64,000 nucleotides of DNA from contig NC_011146.1 of the NCBI RefSeq assembly GCF_000020725.1, positions 2,045,501 through 2,109,500 on the forward strand, read 5' to 3'. The notes below the pieces were generated by a model. The model saw only the letters and a list, made by a program, of their open reading frames with translations, had not been told where the DNA came from and searched no databases. The DNA comes from Citrifermentans bemidjiense Bem. Its GTDB lineage: Bacteria; Desulfobacterota; Desulfuromonadia; Geobacterales; Geobacteraceae. A program made the position numbers and the translations under genes. Of this stretch, positions 18,226-27,231 are shown piece by piece (position 1 is the stretch's first letter; every line of letters starts with the position of its first letter).

Positions 18226-19566
18226 ATGCGTGAGATAGTCCTTTACATCCTGATCGCAATGTCGGCTCCGGCTGTCCTGCGTCGTCCCTTCTTGGGCGTG
18301 GTGATCTACCTCGGCGCCAACATCGTGCGGCCCGAGATGCTTTTCTGGGGCGGCGAGGGGGGGAGTTTCGTCTTCGTCACCTACTACATCCTGATACTGG
18401 CGGGGTGCCTGCTGCGGGGCGAATTGTCCGGTCTGGGCCAGGTTTTCCAGCGGGAGTACCTCCTCATGCTCTGGATGCTGGCGGCGATCTACCTCTCCAT
18501 CATGCTGGCCCAGTTCCAGGTGCCGTTGGCCGGCTACTTCGCCACTGACATCGCAAAAACCCTGGGGTTGTGCGGGCTGCTGTACCTGCTGGTCAAGAAG
18601 CTCGCGGATATCGAACTTCTGGAGTCGACCCTGCTCGGCTGCCTGACCTTCCTCGGCATCTGGGGCATCGAACAGCAGATGCTGGGAAACGAGCGTCTGG
18701 AAGGGCTCGGAGGGGCGGCCTGGGGGGATTCCAACGGCGTAGCTTCGGTGTACGTCCTCTTCCTGCCGGTCGCCCTGGCCTTCGCCTACGCCGCCGGCAA
18801 ACGCCGGAGGTTCTGGATCTTCATGGGGGTCGCCGCCGTGATGGTCGCCCTCATCGTCTGCACCAAATCGCGCGGGGGGCTCTTGGGGATGGTCGCCTGC
18901 CTCTTCTGTTTCGCCATCTATGCCAGGAAAACCGCCGCGACCTTCAAGATCGCGCTCCTGCTCGCCCTGCTGGTGACCCCCTTTGCCACCGATGCCTACT
19001 TGGAGAGGATGAAGACCTTGCAGGGGGTAAGCGACACCGAGAACTTCGAGGGTTCCGCCCGCTCGCGCTTCATCCTGTGGCAGGCGGGACTCATGGTCTT
19101 CACCAGGAACCCGGTGGTGGGCACCGGCTTTCTCACCTATCCGGAAGCGAAGATGGAGTTCGAGGAGAACTTCTATCATCTTGAGGATCACTTCCGCGAG
19201 TGGGTCTTCAGGAAGGAATCCAAGAAGGTGACGCACAACACCTACATTCAGATGCTTTCCGACTGCGGGGTGTTCGGGGCGCTCCCCTTCTTTCTCCTTA
19301 TGGCAGGAGGGATACGGAGCGGTTTCAGGGCCCGCAGCAGGCTGAAACAGGAGCAGCGCGAGGCACCGAGCCTGTGGCTTGCGGGATGCAGCGCCGGCCT
19401 CACCGGGTTCTCCGTCTGCATCATCACCATCGACTCCGTCACCATGCCCTTCATCTACGTGCAGTTGGTGGTGATCGGCATCCTTTCCAGGACCTTGAGC
19501 GGTTCTCCCGCAGGACTTCCGCTGGCCGTGGAACCGGAGCTTGCGGTCGCGGAGCAGCCACTATGA
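18226..19566 (+). CDS. O-antigen ligase/polymerase-like membrane protein (exosortase-associated O-glycosylation ligase type)
   Basis: 446 aa with about ten hydrophobic segments. The N-terminus (MREIVLYILIAMSAPAVLRR, then PFLGVVIYLGANIVRPEM) resembles the TIGR03097 group associated with exosortases. A large periplasmic loop before the last helices contains RSRFILWQAGLMVFTRNPVV and THNTYIQMLSDCGVFG, which match the Wzy_C/WaaL functional loop. It could polymerise EPS units or transfer glycan onto sorted proteins; sequence alone does not separate these. It overlaps the kinase-like gene by four bases. Confidence 0.85.
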   Translation: MREIVLYILIAMSAPAVLRRPFLGVVIYLGANIVRPEMLFWGGEGGSFVFVTYYILILAGCLLRGELSGLGQVFQREYLLMLWMLAAIYLSIMLAQFQVPLAGYFATDIAKTLGLCGLLYLLVKKLADIELLESTLLGCLTFLGIWGIEQQMLGNERLEGLGGAAWGDSNGVASVYVLFLPVALAFAYAAGKRRRFWIFMGVAAVMVALIVCTKSRGGLLGMVACLFCFAIYARKTAATFKIALLLALLVTPFATDAYLERMKTLQGVSDTENFEGSARSRFILWQAGLMVFTRNPVVGTGFLTYPEAKMEFEENFYHLEDHFREWVFRKESKKVTHNTYIQMLSDCGVFGALPFFLLMAGGIRSGFRARSRLKQEQREAPSLWLAGCSAGLTGFSVCIITIDSVTMPFIYVQLVVIGILSRTLSGSPAGLPLAVEPELAVAEQPL

Positions 19567-20987
19567 ACCGGTGCGAGATCGACCCCAATCTCCTTCTTTT
19601 CATCGATCCTGCGGCGGTCCGCAGCGAGGAGAAATGGCTCTTCTTCGAGGGATGTCCGAAGGATATTCTGCAACTACTGATGGAGGGCAGCAATGTCATT
19701 TGCCATTTCCCGCGCAGGCGGCTGCTGCACCAGTTTAAAGTCGCGGCGGCACTCTGGCTAAAGGGGGTCGCGGCTTCGAGGGTGCTCTTTATCAACGACG
19801 GGCTTCTTTCCTGTTTCCTCCACGCAAGGAGCAAAAAAGCATATCGCCTGTACCTGAGACGCTACCTCCCAAAAACGATGTCACTGCGCCTGCGGATGGT
19901 GTACAGGCTGCCGCTATTGCTACGTTGTGAGTCGACATTTTTGGTCCTTTTGTGCAACAAGGGCTCCAGCTACTCCGGCGACGCTGACCAAGCCCTTGTC
20001 GAGGCAACCGAGCTCATGCTTTTCTCCAACCGGCTGGGCAAACTACTGCTGCTGGACGCCCGCAATATAACGAGCGAACACGGGGAGATCATGAAGACCA
20101 CGGCTCATTGTGGATATCTCCCGGTTATGGAGAAGGAATTCGCCACATTGTCGGATATTTCAGCGAAAATGACGGATTGCCGCTCGCTGCCGCAGCTGGG
20201 GAGGCATTTCGTGCTGAACGGGAGGCACTTCTTTACCGAAAAATACATCTTCGGGGAGAGCCTGCGCCATGTGTTGCAACGCTACGGGACTCATCGTGAG
20301 CCGGCAAAGGCCTGCTACGTTCTGCACCTGCTCGACCAATGGTACGCCTCGTACCTGGATGTCTTCACCGGCAGTCCCAGGCCCTTTTCCACGTTGACCA
20401 CTCACCTTCTCCCGCTGTTTTCCGCGTGCTATCCCAGCGGCAGCCCGGAACTGGTAGAGGTGGCGCGCCGGCACCTGGCCGATCTCGACTGCTGCCTTCC
20501 GGGGCTGGTCCCCGTGGTGAGCCACAACGACCTGTGGCCAGGAAACTTCCTAAGCACCCGCCAAGGGCTGGTAGTGCTAGATTGGGAACGGGCGACCCCT
20601 GAAAGGGCACCATTCTTCGACTATTTCTGGATGATCATCTCCGCAGTGCTCGAATATCTCGCCGGTGCCAAAAGCTTACGACGCTACTCCAACAAGATGG
20701 ACATTTTCTTGGAGGCTGAAGATGAGGTGGCCCTTGAAGGGCACCGCCTGCTCCGGCTTTTTCTCAAACGCCTCGGTGTACCGGATCAGCACTTTCAGGC
20801 GTTGCTTTTCCTGTTTTTGATGGAAGGCTCGGTGCAGGGATTCCAGTCCTTGGGAAGACAGACCGAGATGGACGCCGAGATCTTCAGTCAGCTGCTGAAG
20901 TTCACAGACCGGGAAGCCGCTGACGGCACCCGTTATATCAGGCAGGGTGCAGACGAGCCAGAGCAGGAGGATGAACTTGGTAAGTAA
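19563..20987 (+). CDS. Aminoglycoside-phosphotransferase-like (protein-kinase-fold) protein
   Basis: 474 aa. The C-terminal half carries the APH/choline-kinase catalytic signature VVSHNDLWPGNFL near residue 320 (catalytic Asp, metal-binding Asn), followed by VVLDWERATPERAPFFDYFW near residue 338. The first 200 residues are divergent and not recognised; they include SNVICHFPRRRLLHQFKVAA. The ATG at 19563 overlaps the preceding stop. It probably phosphorylates a small-molecule or lipid/sugar substrate of this pathway, since resistance is not suggested by the setting. Its last bases overlap the next GT4 gene. Catalytic-domain call firm, substrate unknown. Confidence 0.75.
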   Translation: MNRCEIDPNLLLFIDPAAVRSEEKWLFFEGCPKDILQLLMEGSNVICHFPRRRLLHQFKVAAALWLKGVAASRVLFINDGLLSCFLHARSKKAYRLYLRRYLPKTMSLRLRMVYRLPLLLRCESTFLVLLCNKGSSYSGDADQALVEATELMLFSNRLGKLLLLDARNITSEHGEIMKTTAHCGYLPVMEKEFATLSDISAKMTDCRSLPQLGRHFVLNGRHFFTEKYIFGESLRHVLQRYGTHREPAKACYVLHLLDQWYASYLDVFTGSPRPFSTLTTHLLPLFSACYPSGSPELVEVARRHLADLDCCLPGLVPVVSHNDLWPGNFLSTRQGLVVLDWERATPERAPFFDYFWMIISAVLEYLAGAKSLRRYSNKMDIFLEAEDEVALEGHRLLRLFLKRLGVPDQHFQALLFLFLMEGSVQGFQSLGRQTEMDAEIFSQLLKFTDREAADGTRYIRQGADEPEQEDELGK

Positions 20988-22119
20988 TGAAGCGAAAAAA
21001 GCGGTCGGCGGCGCAGCCACCCCCGTCCGCGTGGCCTTCACCGAGAGGCACGGCATGGCCAAAGAGCTGGCCGAGTTCCCCCCTTCCGGGGTCAGCTACT
21101 CCTTTCTCAACCCCTTGCCCAAGAAGAACCTCCTGGTGAGAAGCGGCATCAAGGGGTACCTGGGGCACTACGACAGCGCGGATCATGACCTGATAGAGGC
21201 GATCTTGAGCCCGATCATCACCCGGAACCGGTGGATCTACTCCATCGCCAACTTTCAGGAAGCGACCACCTTTAACCTGCTGGGGTGCCCGCTCCCCCGC
21301 TCCGCGAGGGTGGCCTACCTGCGCTACCTCATGTCCAAGAAGAACTTCAAGAAGCTGATTTTCTGGAGCAACTCCGGAAGGGAGACCCTGCAAAGCTACG
21401 GCGGACTGGGTGAGGGGTGGATGCAGGAAAAGGTAGCCGTGGTCTACCCGGCGATCCGCGAGGTACCCAACGAGCTGATCCGCTTCAGTTCGCTGCACGT
21501 CAACATCCTTTTCAGCGGCGATTTCTTCAGGAAAGGCGGGGCCAACGTCGTCGACGCCTTCGTACAGGCGCAGAAGATTTATCCCGGCATCAGGCTGAGG
21601 CTTTGCTGCGACGAGCAGGACTTCTGCACGATGAACGACGCGTTGCGCCAGGAGTACCTTGACAAGGTGAGGAGCAACTCTGCCATCATCTGCGGCCGCG
21701 TGCCGCGCGAGAAACTGATCGAGGAGATCCTCCCCGAAACGGACATCTACCTTTTGCCGACCTACACCGAGGCTTTCGGCTTCGCCATCCTGGAGGCGAT
21801 GGCCTACGGCATTCCGGTGATATCGACCAACTACTTCGCCATCCCCGAGATGATAAGCCACGGCGCCACCGGCTTCCTGATCGACACCAGGGCCTTCGAT
21901 TGCGACAAGCTGTTCAGGGGGTACCTGGTGAACGAGATCCCCGAAGATTTCAGCCGGCACGTGACGCAGAACCTTTTTACCTACCTCTGCCAGCTGATCG
22001 AATCTCCGGAGCTACGGACCGAGTTCGGCAGGGAGGCGATGGCCGTCGCCAGGAGCAAATTCTCCTTTGCCGCGAGGAACCGCGCCATGCAGCAAATCTA
22101 CCGTGAGGCGCTGGGCTGA
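20971..22119 (+). CDS. Family 4 glycosyltransferase
   Basis: 382 aa with a GT-B donor domain: VNILFSGDFFRKGGANVVDA, IICGRVPREKLIEEILPETD and LLPTYTEAFGFAILEAMAYG, with the conserved glutamates. The start is uncertain. GTG 20947, ATG 20971 and TTG 20977 are in frame; the AGGAGG abuts the ATG, so TTG 20977 has the better spacing. The N-terminal 80 residues are unusual for a GT4. The gene overlaps the preceding kinase-like gene and its TGA overlaps the flippase ATG. Confidence 0.85.
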   Translation: MNLVSNEAKKAVGGAATPVRVAFTERHGMAKELAEFPPSGVSYSFLNPLPKKNLLVRSGIKGYLGHYDSADHDLIEAILSPIITRNRWIYSIANFQEATTFNLLGCPLPRSARVAYLRYLMSKKNFKKLIFWSNSGRETLQSYGGLGEGWMQEKVAVVYPAIREVPNELIRFSSLHVNILFSGDFFRKGGANVVDAFVQAQKIYPGIRLRLCCDEQDFCTMNDALRQEYLDKVRSNSAIICGRVPREKLIEEILPETDIYLLPTYTEAFGFAILEAMAYGIPVISTNYFAIPEMISHGATGFLIDTRAFDCDKLFRGYLVNEIPEDFSRHVTQNLFTYLCQLIESPELRTEFGREAMAVARSKFSFAARNRAMQQIYREALG

Positions 22120-23633
22120 TGCACTTGCGCAAAGTAATAGAAAACATCCTCTCCAACTGGGTCAACCTGGTGGTGACCATCGCCATAGCCTTCGTCGTGA
22201 GCCCGGTAGTGGTGCAGACACTGGGCAAGGAACTGTACGGCGTATGGACCCTCGTGGTGTCGGTCACCGGGTATTTCACCGTGCTCGATTTCGGGGTCAA
22301 CACGGCGATCGTGCGCTATATCTCCAGCAGCGCCGCCCGGAACGATGACGACCGTGCGCGCTCCGTCTACTCCACCTCGATGGCGATCTTCGGGATAACC
22401 TCCTCCGTGGTGCTCGCCTTCTCGCTGGTTTTCGGCTACTTCTTCCAGGATCTGTTCCAGCTCTATCACATCCCCAGGTCCTACCTTTACGCCGTATTCC
22501 TGATCTCAGCCCTGGATCTTGCGGGGGGGCTCGTCTGCTCCGTGTTCCTCGGTGCGCTGGCAGGGCTGCAGGAATTCAAGTTCATAAACGGCACCTCCCT
22601 CTCGATCAACATCGTCAAGAGCGTGGTCCTGGTGCTGATGCTCAAAAGCGGCTACACCCTCCTTGCCCTTGCCTTGCTGCAACTGGTGGCGAGTGTCGCG
22701 CGGGCGCTATGCCAGTACGCCCTCCTGCGCCGGAAGTACGGGCATCTCCGCTTCGACCGGCAGGCGGTGAACCGGGACACGGTGAAGCTCATCTACAACT
22801 ACAGCGTGTACAGCTTCGTCATCGCCGTCGCCCTAAAGCTCCTTTTCTACACCGACTCGGTGGTGATAGGCGCCCTGATCGGGGTCTCCCAGGTCGCCTT
22901 CTACGCCATTCCTTCGTCCTTGCTGGACTACCTAGAGAAGTTCGTCTGGGCCATAATCTCGGTGCTGATACCGATGATCAGCGCCAACGAGGCTACCGGG
23001 GCGGGGGGCGCCAACGAGAGGCTCTACGTCACCGGCACCCGCTATACGCTTCTTCTCAGCATGCCGGTGGTGATCTCGCTCTACTGCTACGGGGGGGATT
23101 TCATCACCCTCTGGATGGGCCCGGAGTTCGGCGAGCGCTCCCTTTGGGTATTGAGGCTCCTGCTGATCGGTTTCGGCTTCTCCTTCTCGCAGCTGATAGC
23201 CCACGGGATCCTGAAGGGGATCAGCAGGCATCGGGTGCTGGCTTACATTCTGGCCTTCGAGGCACTAGCCAATTTCGGGATGAGCGTCGCGCTCGCCAAG
23301 CCCTACGGCATCGAGGGAGTCGCCGTGGGGACGTTGGTCCCCTTGGTGCTGGCGTCGGCCTGCATCGTCTGCTACAGCTGCCGCCTGCTCAACATCGGCA
23401 TCTGGCGCTACCTCGCCAGGGCCTATAGCGCGGCGCTCGCCGGGACCCTGGCCGCGCTCCTCTTCATCGCCTGGAACCCGTACCGGATTACCGGCTTTTT
23501 TTCGCTTTTCGCCACCTGTGCCGTGGTTGCCGCCGTTTTCCTGGCGGTCGCTTTCCCGGCGTCCTTGGAAAGGGAGCACAGGGATCTTTTGCTCAAGAAG
23601 CTTTTCGGCAGGGCGGCCGTTTCGGGGAGCTGA
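22119..23633 (+). CDS. Wzx-type polysaccharide flippase (MOP superfamily)
   Basis: 504 aa with roughly 12-14 hydrophobic segments. The N-terminus (NILSNWVNLVVTIAIAFVVS, then a GKELYGVWTLV motif) matches Wzx/RfbX-type flippases, which move undecaprenyl-linked repeat units across the inner membrane. The later ALIGVSQVAFYAIPSSLLDY also fits the family. With the polymerase-like gene at 18226 this implies a Wzx/Wzy assembly route. Translationally coupled to the upstream GT4 (TGATG). Confidence 0.9.
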   Translation: MHLRKVIENILSNWVNLVVTIAIAFVVSPVVVQTLGKELYGVWTLVVSVTGYFTVLDFGVNTAIVRYISSSAARNDDDRARSVYSTSMAIFGITSSVVLAFSLVFGYFFQDLFQLYHIPRSYLYAVFLISALDLAGGLVCSVFLGALAGLQEFKFINGTSLSINIVKSVVLVLMLKSGYTLLALALLQLVASVARALCQYALLRRKYGHLRFDRQAVNRDTVKLIYNYSVYSFVIAVALKLLFYTDSVVIGALIGVSQVAFYAIPSSLLDYLEKFVWAIISVLIPMISANEATGAGGANERLYVTGTRYTLLLSMPVVISLYCYGGDFITLWMGPEFGERSLWVLRLLLIGFGFSFSQLIAHGILKGISRHRVLAYILAFEALANFGMSVALAKPYGIEGVAVGTLVPLVLASACIVCYSCRLLNIGIWRYLARAYSAALAGTLAALLFIAWNPYRITGFFSLFATCAVVAAVFLAVAFPASLEREHRDLLLKKLFGRAAVSGS

Positions 23634-23681
23634 CCCGGAGGCCCGATCAAACGCCCCACCGGGGCGTACACGGAGTAAGCA

Positions 23682-24779
23682 GTGCAAAACGTCTTGTTTT
23701 ATTACTCGTCCCAGCAGGTGCACACCGGCTCGCCCAAGGTGCTGGCGCGCCTCATCGAGGGGCTGGACCGTACCCTTTACGTGCCTTATTTCATCGCCGG
23801 GCGTCCCGGCGACCTGTCGCGCAGGCTCGCTGCAAACGGAACCGTGATCCTTGAAGGGGAGGTGGGGCAGGTTTCCGCCACTACCCTCTTGAACAACACG
23901 GCGAACCTTTTCCGGCTGACGAGGCTTTTAAAGCGCAACAAGATCTCTCTGGTGCACATAAACCAGCTGGGGTGGAACCTCGATCTCGCCGTCGCAGCGA
24001 GGCTCCTCTCCATCCCGGTCGTGTTCCACATCCACAACCACGAGCAGATCAACCTGCGCAACCTCGACTGCCGGCTGGGATCGCGCTACCTGTTCGTTTC
24101 CCGGGCGCTCGCCGAGCAGTGCGACGCCTACCGTTTCCACCCGGTGAAGACGCAGGTGCTCTACAACCCCATCGACATCGACAGGTTCCGCGCCGGGCGC
24201 CCAATCCGGCAGGAGCTGAACCTCCCTCAAAATGCACCGGTGGTGGGGACCGTGGCCCAGATCTGCCACCGGAAGGGGATCGACATCATCGTCAACTGCG
24301 CGCAGAAGGTGCTCTCCTCGGTACCCGAGGCGGTATTCGTCATCGCCGGACCGGACGGGCTCGGGGAGGAGCGCTTCGCGCAGGAGCTCCGCGCGGAGAT
24401 TGCCGGCAATGGACTCTCGGAAAAAATCCGCCTCGTCGGCCCGCGCGACGACATCGAGGACTTCATGGCCAGCCTGGACCTCTTCTTTCTCCCCACCCGT
24501 GCGGAGCCGTTCGGCATGGTCTTTGTGGAGGCCATGGCGGCGGGGGTCCCCGTCGTGGCCAGCAACGTCGGGGGGATCCCCGAGATCATACCTGCGGAGG
24601 AGTTCGGCATCCTCTTGGACTCGGAATCCCCGCGTTATCCGGAAGTTATCGCGGGGCTCCTGGTCGACGCCGACCGGAGAAGGCGCATGGCGGCAGCTGC
24701 CTTCGAGCGCGCGCGGGACAACTTTTCACACTCGATCTTCAACCGGAAGATCGGGTCGCTCTACCGTGAACTGATCTGA
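23682..24779 (+). CDS. Family 4 glycosyltransferase
   Basis: 365 aa GT-B enzyme. The N-terminus QNVLFYYSSQQVHTGSPKVL is the acceptor-side fold. The donor half has VVGTVAQICHRKGIDIIVNC, IRLVGPRDDIEDFMASLDLF and LPTRAEPFGMVFVEAMAAGV. The start is GTG at 23682, after a weak CGGAGTAAGC ribosome site. It probably adds a sugar to the repeat unit. It is separated from its neighbours by short gaps of 48 and 64 bases, without recognisable terminators. Confidence 0.88.
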   Translation: MQNVLFYYSSQQVHTGSPKVLARLIEGLDRTLYVPYFIAGRPGDLSRRLAANGTVILEGEVGQVSATTLLNNTANLFRLTRLLKRNKISLVHINQLGWNLDLAVAARLLSIPVVFHIHNHEQINLRNLDCRLGSRYLFVSRALAEQCDAYRFHPVKTQVLYNPIDIDRFRAGRPIRQELNLPQNAPVVGTVAQICHRKGIDIIVNCAQKVLSSVPEAVFVIAGPDGLGEERFAQELRAEIAGNGLSEKIRLVGPRDDIEDFMASLDLFFLPTRAEPFGMVFVEAMAAGVPVVASNVGGIPEIIPAEEFGILLDSESPRYPEVIAGLLVDADRRRRMAAAAFERARDNFSHSIFNRKIGSLYRELI

Positions 24780-24843
24780 TCCAGCGACCGGGGGACTAAG
24801 CCGCTGCACCGTAGGCGGATAGGGTGGGCCGCCGAGAGGTCAT

Positions 24844-26169
24844 ATGAGGAACGAGATCGCGAAAAACCTGCTGTTTTACCCGGTGCACTACCTGAGAGGG
24901 GAGTACGTGGCCCCTTTGGTCCGTGAAGTCCAGGAGATCAACGCCGCTTCTTCGGAGCGGATAGCGTTGCATCAAGAAGAGGCCCTATGCCGGGTCATCG
25001 ATCGTGCGCTTTCTCTGGAGCTCTCCCTTTATCGTGACCTGCGCCGGCATCGAAAGCAGGTCCGTCCCGCCGAGGTGCTGCAGCTGCTGCAGGAGATGCC
25101 GCTGGTTTCCAAGGAGGCTATGCGGGCCGCGGTGAAAGAGGACCGCAGGAAAAAGGGAAGGGGGCTCGATTACCGCTCCACCAGTGGCTCGACCGGGATG
25201 CCCTTTCAGTTCTACAAGGACCGCCTGGCGACCGGGTACATGGACTCGGTCCAGTATGCGGCCAATGCTTGGTACGGCATCGACATGGGGGACCCGCAGG
25301 CCCGATTCTGGGGCATGCCGCTGGGCGCCAAGGGGGCCCTGGTCGCCAGGGTAAAGGACCTGCTGCGAAACCGCATCAGGTTCTCGGCCTTCGATCTGAG
25401 CCTGGAGGCGAAGGAGGCATTCTACGCCCGGCTGCGCGGCTTCGCCCCCAGCTACTTTTACGGCTACCCGAGCCTTATCGCCGAATTCTGCAGGTACGCG
25501 GCGCAGCAGGGGGTGGACCTGTCGGCGCTGCCGCTCAAGGCGGTGGTAGGTACCGGCGAGTACGTGTATCCCAGGGAAAGGGAGTTGATCTCGGCCGCGA
25601 CCGGCGCCCCCTTCGTGAGCGAATACGGCTGCACCGAGGTGGGGCTGATCGGGTTCGAATGCCGGCACGGCAGCATGCATCTCATGGCGTCGAACATCGT
25701 CCTCGAGATCATCAAGGACGGTAAAAGCGTCATAGATGAGGAGGGGGATGTCTACGTGACCGAACTGCACGCGAGCCACTTCCCCTTTATCAGGTACGGG
25801 CTGGGCGACCGCGGCAAAATCGTCGGCAAGCCCTGCAGCTGCGGCCGCAACCTCCCGGTGTTCGAGGTCATCTCCGGCAGGAAGGACGATTACGTGATCA
25901 CCCCCGAGGGGGGGAAGATCTACGACGCCATCTTCGCCTACGTGCTGAAAAAAGGGGTGGACCAGTTCAAGGCGGTGCAGACGGCGGCAGACCGTGTCGA
26001 GATAACCCTGGTCGCCAACGCGGAGTATTCCGAGGAACTGGAGAGACGCTACCTGCAGGAACTGAGTAACCGTATCTCGCCCTGCATGCAGATCGCCATC
26101 AGCAGGGTAGATCGGATCGAGCGCAGCAAGTCCGGCAAACTGAGATATTTCGAAAGGAAAATCAACTAG
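24844..26169 (+). CDS. CapK/phenylacetate-CoA-ligase-like adenylate-forming enzyme
   Basis: 441 aa member of the ANL superfamily. It shows the AMP-binding loop YRSTSGSTGMPFQFYKDR near residue 110, GYPSLIAEFCRYAAQQ, VSEYGCTEVGLIGFEC near residue 260 and FIRYGLGDRGKIVG near residue 315. A C-terminal lid follows (RSKSGKLRYFERKI). Relatives in capsule loci (CapK type) are thought to activate an acid for transfer to the polysaccharide or a sugar nucleotide. The acid is unknown. An ATP-grasp ligase two genes downstream could act in the same modification. Confidence 0.85.
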   Translation: MRNEIAKNLLFYPVHYLRGEYVAPLVREVQEINAASSERIALHQEEALCRVIDRALSLELSLYRDLRRHRKQVRPAEVLQLLQEMPLVSKEAMRAAVKEDRRKKGRGLDYRSTSGSTGMPFQFYKDRLATGYMDSVQYAANAWYGIDMGDPQARFWGMPLGAKGALVARVKDLLRNRIRFSAFDLSLEAKEAFYARLRGFAPSYFYGYPSLIAEFCRYAAQQGVDLSALPLKAVVGTGEYVYPRERELISAATGAPFVSEYGCTEVGLIGFECRHGSMHLMASNIVLEIIKDGKSVIDEEGDVYVTELHASHFPFIRYGLGDRGKIVGKPCSCGRNLPVFEVISGRKDDYVITPEGGKIYDAIFAYVLKKGVDQFKAVQTAADRVEITLVANAEYSEELERRYLQELSNRISPCMQIAISRVDRIERSKSGKLRYFERKIN

Positions 26170-26207
26170 CGCTCGCCGAGGCTTGCGAGCTGCGCAATGG
26201 GATAGCC

Positions 26208-27155
26208 ATGGAAGTTCTTTTCGTATCAGTGATAATACCGGTCTTCAATGCGCACAGAACCCTCGACTCCTGCCTGCAGAGCATCCTCGCCTGCGACTAC
26301 CTTCGCGACAGTTTCGAGGTGATCGTCGTCGACAACTGCTCAACCGACGACTCCGCCGAGATAGCCCGGCGCTACCCGGTGACGCTGACCACGAAAATCG
26401 GGGGGACCATCAGTTCGGTCAGAAACCACGGCGTAAGCCTCGCGCGGGGCTCGGTCCTGGGTTTTGTCGACAGCGACTGCATCGTCGCTTCCGACTGGCT
26501 TTCGGAGGTGGTCAAGGTCCTGCAGCTTCAAGGCGCCGGGGCGGCGGGTTCGGGTTACCTGGTCCCGGAGCGCTACACCTGGGTCGAGAAGGCCTGGCTC
26601 TACGAGCGGGGGGGGGGAACCTACCAGACCGGGCTGGTCCCCGGCGGGAACTGCGCGTTCAAGGCGGAGTTGTTCCAAGCGATCGGCGGCTTCGACGAGG
26701 GGCTCACCACCGGCGAGGACTCCGACATCTGCAGGCGCGTGATCGAGGCGGGATACAAGGTGATCGGCTCGGGTTCCATACGCTGCGTGCACCTGGGCAA
26801 CTCGAAGACGCTCAGGCAGTTCGCCAGGAAGGAGTTCTGGTACGGCATCGACATGGTGAAGGACCTGCGGGTCACCTCGTTCGACGGCACCTTTTTCATG
26901 ACTGCCGTTTTTCTGCTCGGCTTCGCGTCTTTCACCGCGGCGCTGCTGCTGACCCTGGCGACGGGGAGGCAGTCGCCGCTTTTGTACTCCCCACTGGCCA
27001 TGCTCGCCGTAAGCGCCGTCTGCTCGGGATACCGGGTCCGGCGGTCGAGGAAATACCGGTATTACTTTCACCTGGTCGTTTTGTACTTCCTTTACTTTTG
27101 CTCCCGTTCCTGCGCCGTGGTGAGCTCGGTGCTGAAGAGCTCGAGAACCACGTGA
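26208..27155 (+). CDS. Family 2 glycosyltransferase with C-terminal membrane segments
   Basis: 315 aa. The GT-A domain has VSVIIPVFNAHRTLDSC, VIVVDNCSTDDSAEIA and the metal-binding FVDSDCIVA motif, then GGFDEGLTTGEDSDICRR with the acid pair. Two to three hydrophobic segments follow from about residue 225. A ten-G tract (26608-26617) inside the coding sequence is in frame here (YERGGGTYQT) but is a potential slippage site. Architecture parallels the GT2 at 2260-3195. Confidence 0.9.
   Translation: MEVLFVSVIIPVFNAHRTLDSCLQSILACDYLRDSFEVIVVDNCSTDDSAEIARRYPVTLTTKIGGTISSVRNHGVSLARGSVLGFVDSDCIVASDWLSEVVKVLQLQGAGAAGSGYLVPERYTWVEKAWLYERGGGTYQTGLVPGGNCAFKAELFQAIGGFDEGLTTGEDSDICRRVIEAGYKVIGSGSIRCVHLGNSKTLRQFARKEFWYGIDMVKDLRVTSFDGTFFMTAVFLLGFASFTAALLLTLATGRQSPLLYSPLAMLAVSAVCSGYRVRRSRKYRYYFHLVVLYFLYFCSRSCAVVSSVLKSSRTT
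26608..26617 (+). repeat. Ten-G homopolymer in a GT2 gene
   Basis: In frame here (ERGGGT); a one-base change would truncate the glycosyltransferase at about residue 140. Confidence 0.8.
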
Positions 27156-27231
27156 AGCATGCACCTCAAACCGGGCGCCCTCCCGGATCTTTTGCCTGCT
27201 ACGGATCTTTCCGTAGCCCGAGGTCGTTTTT

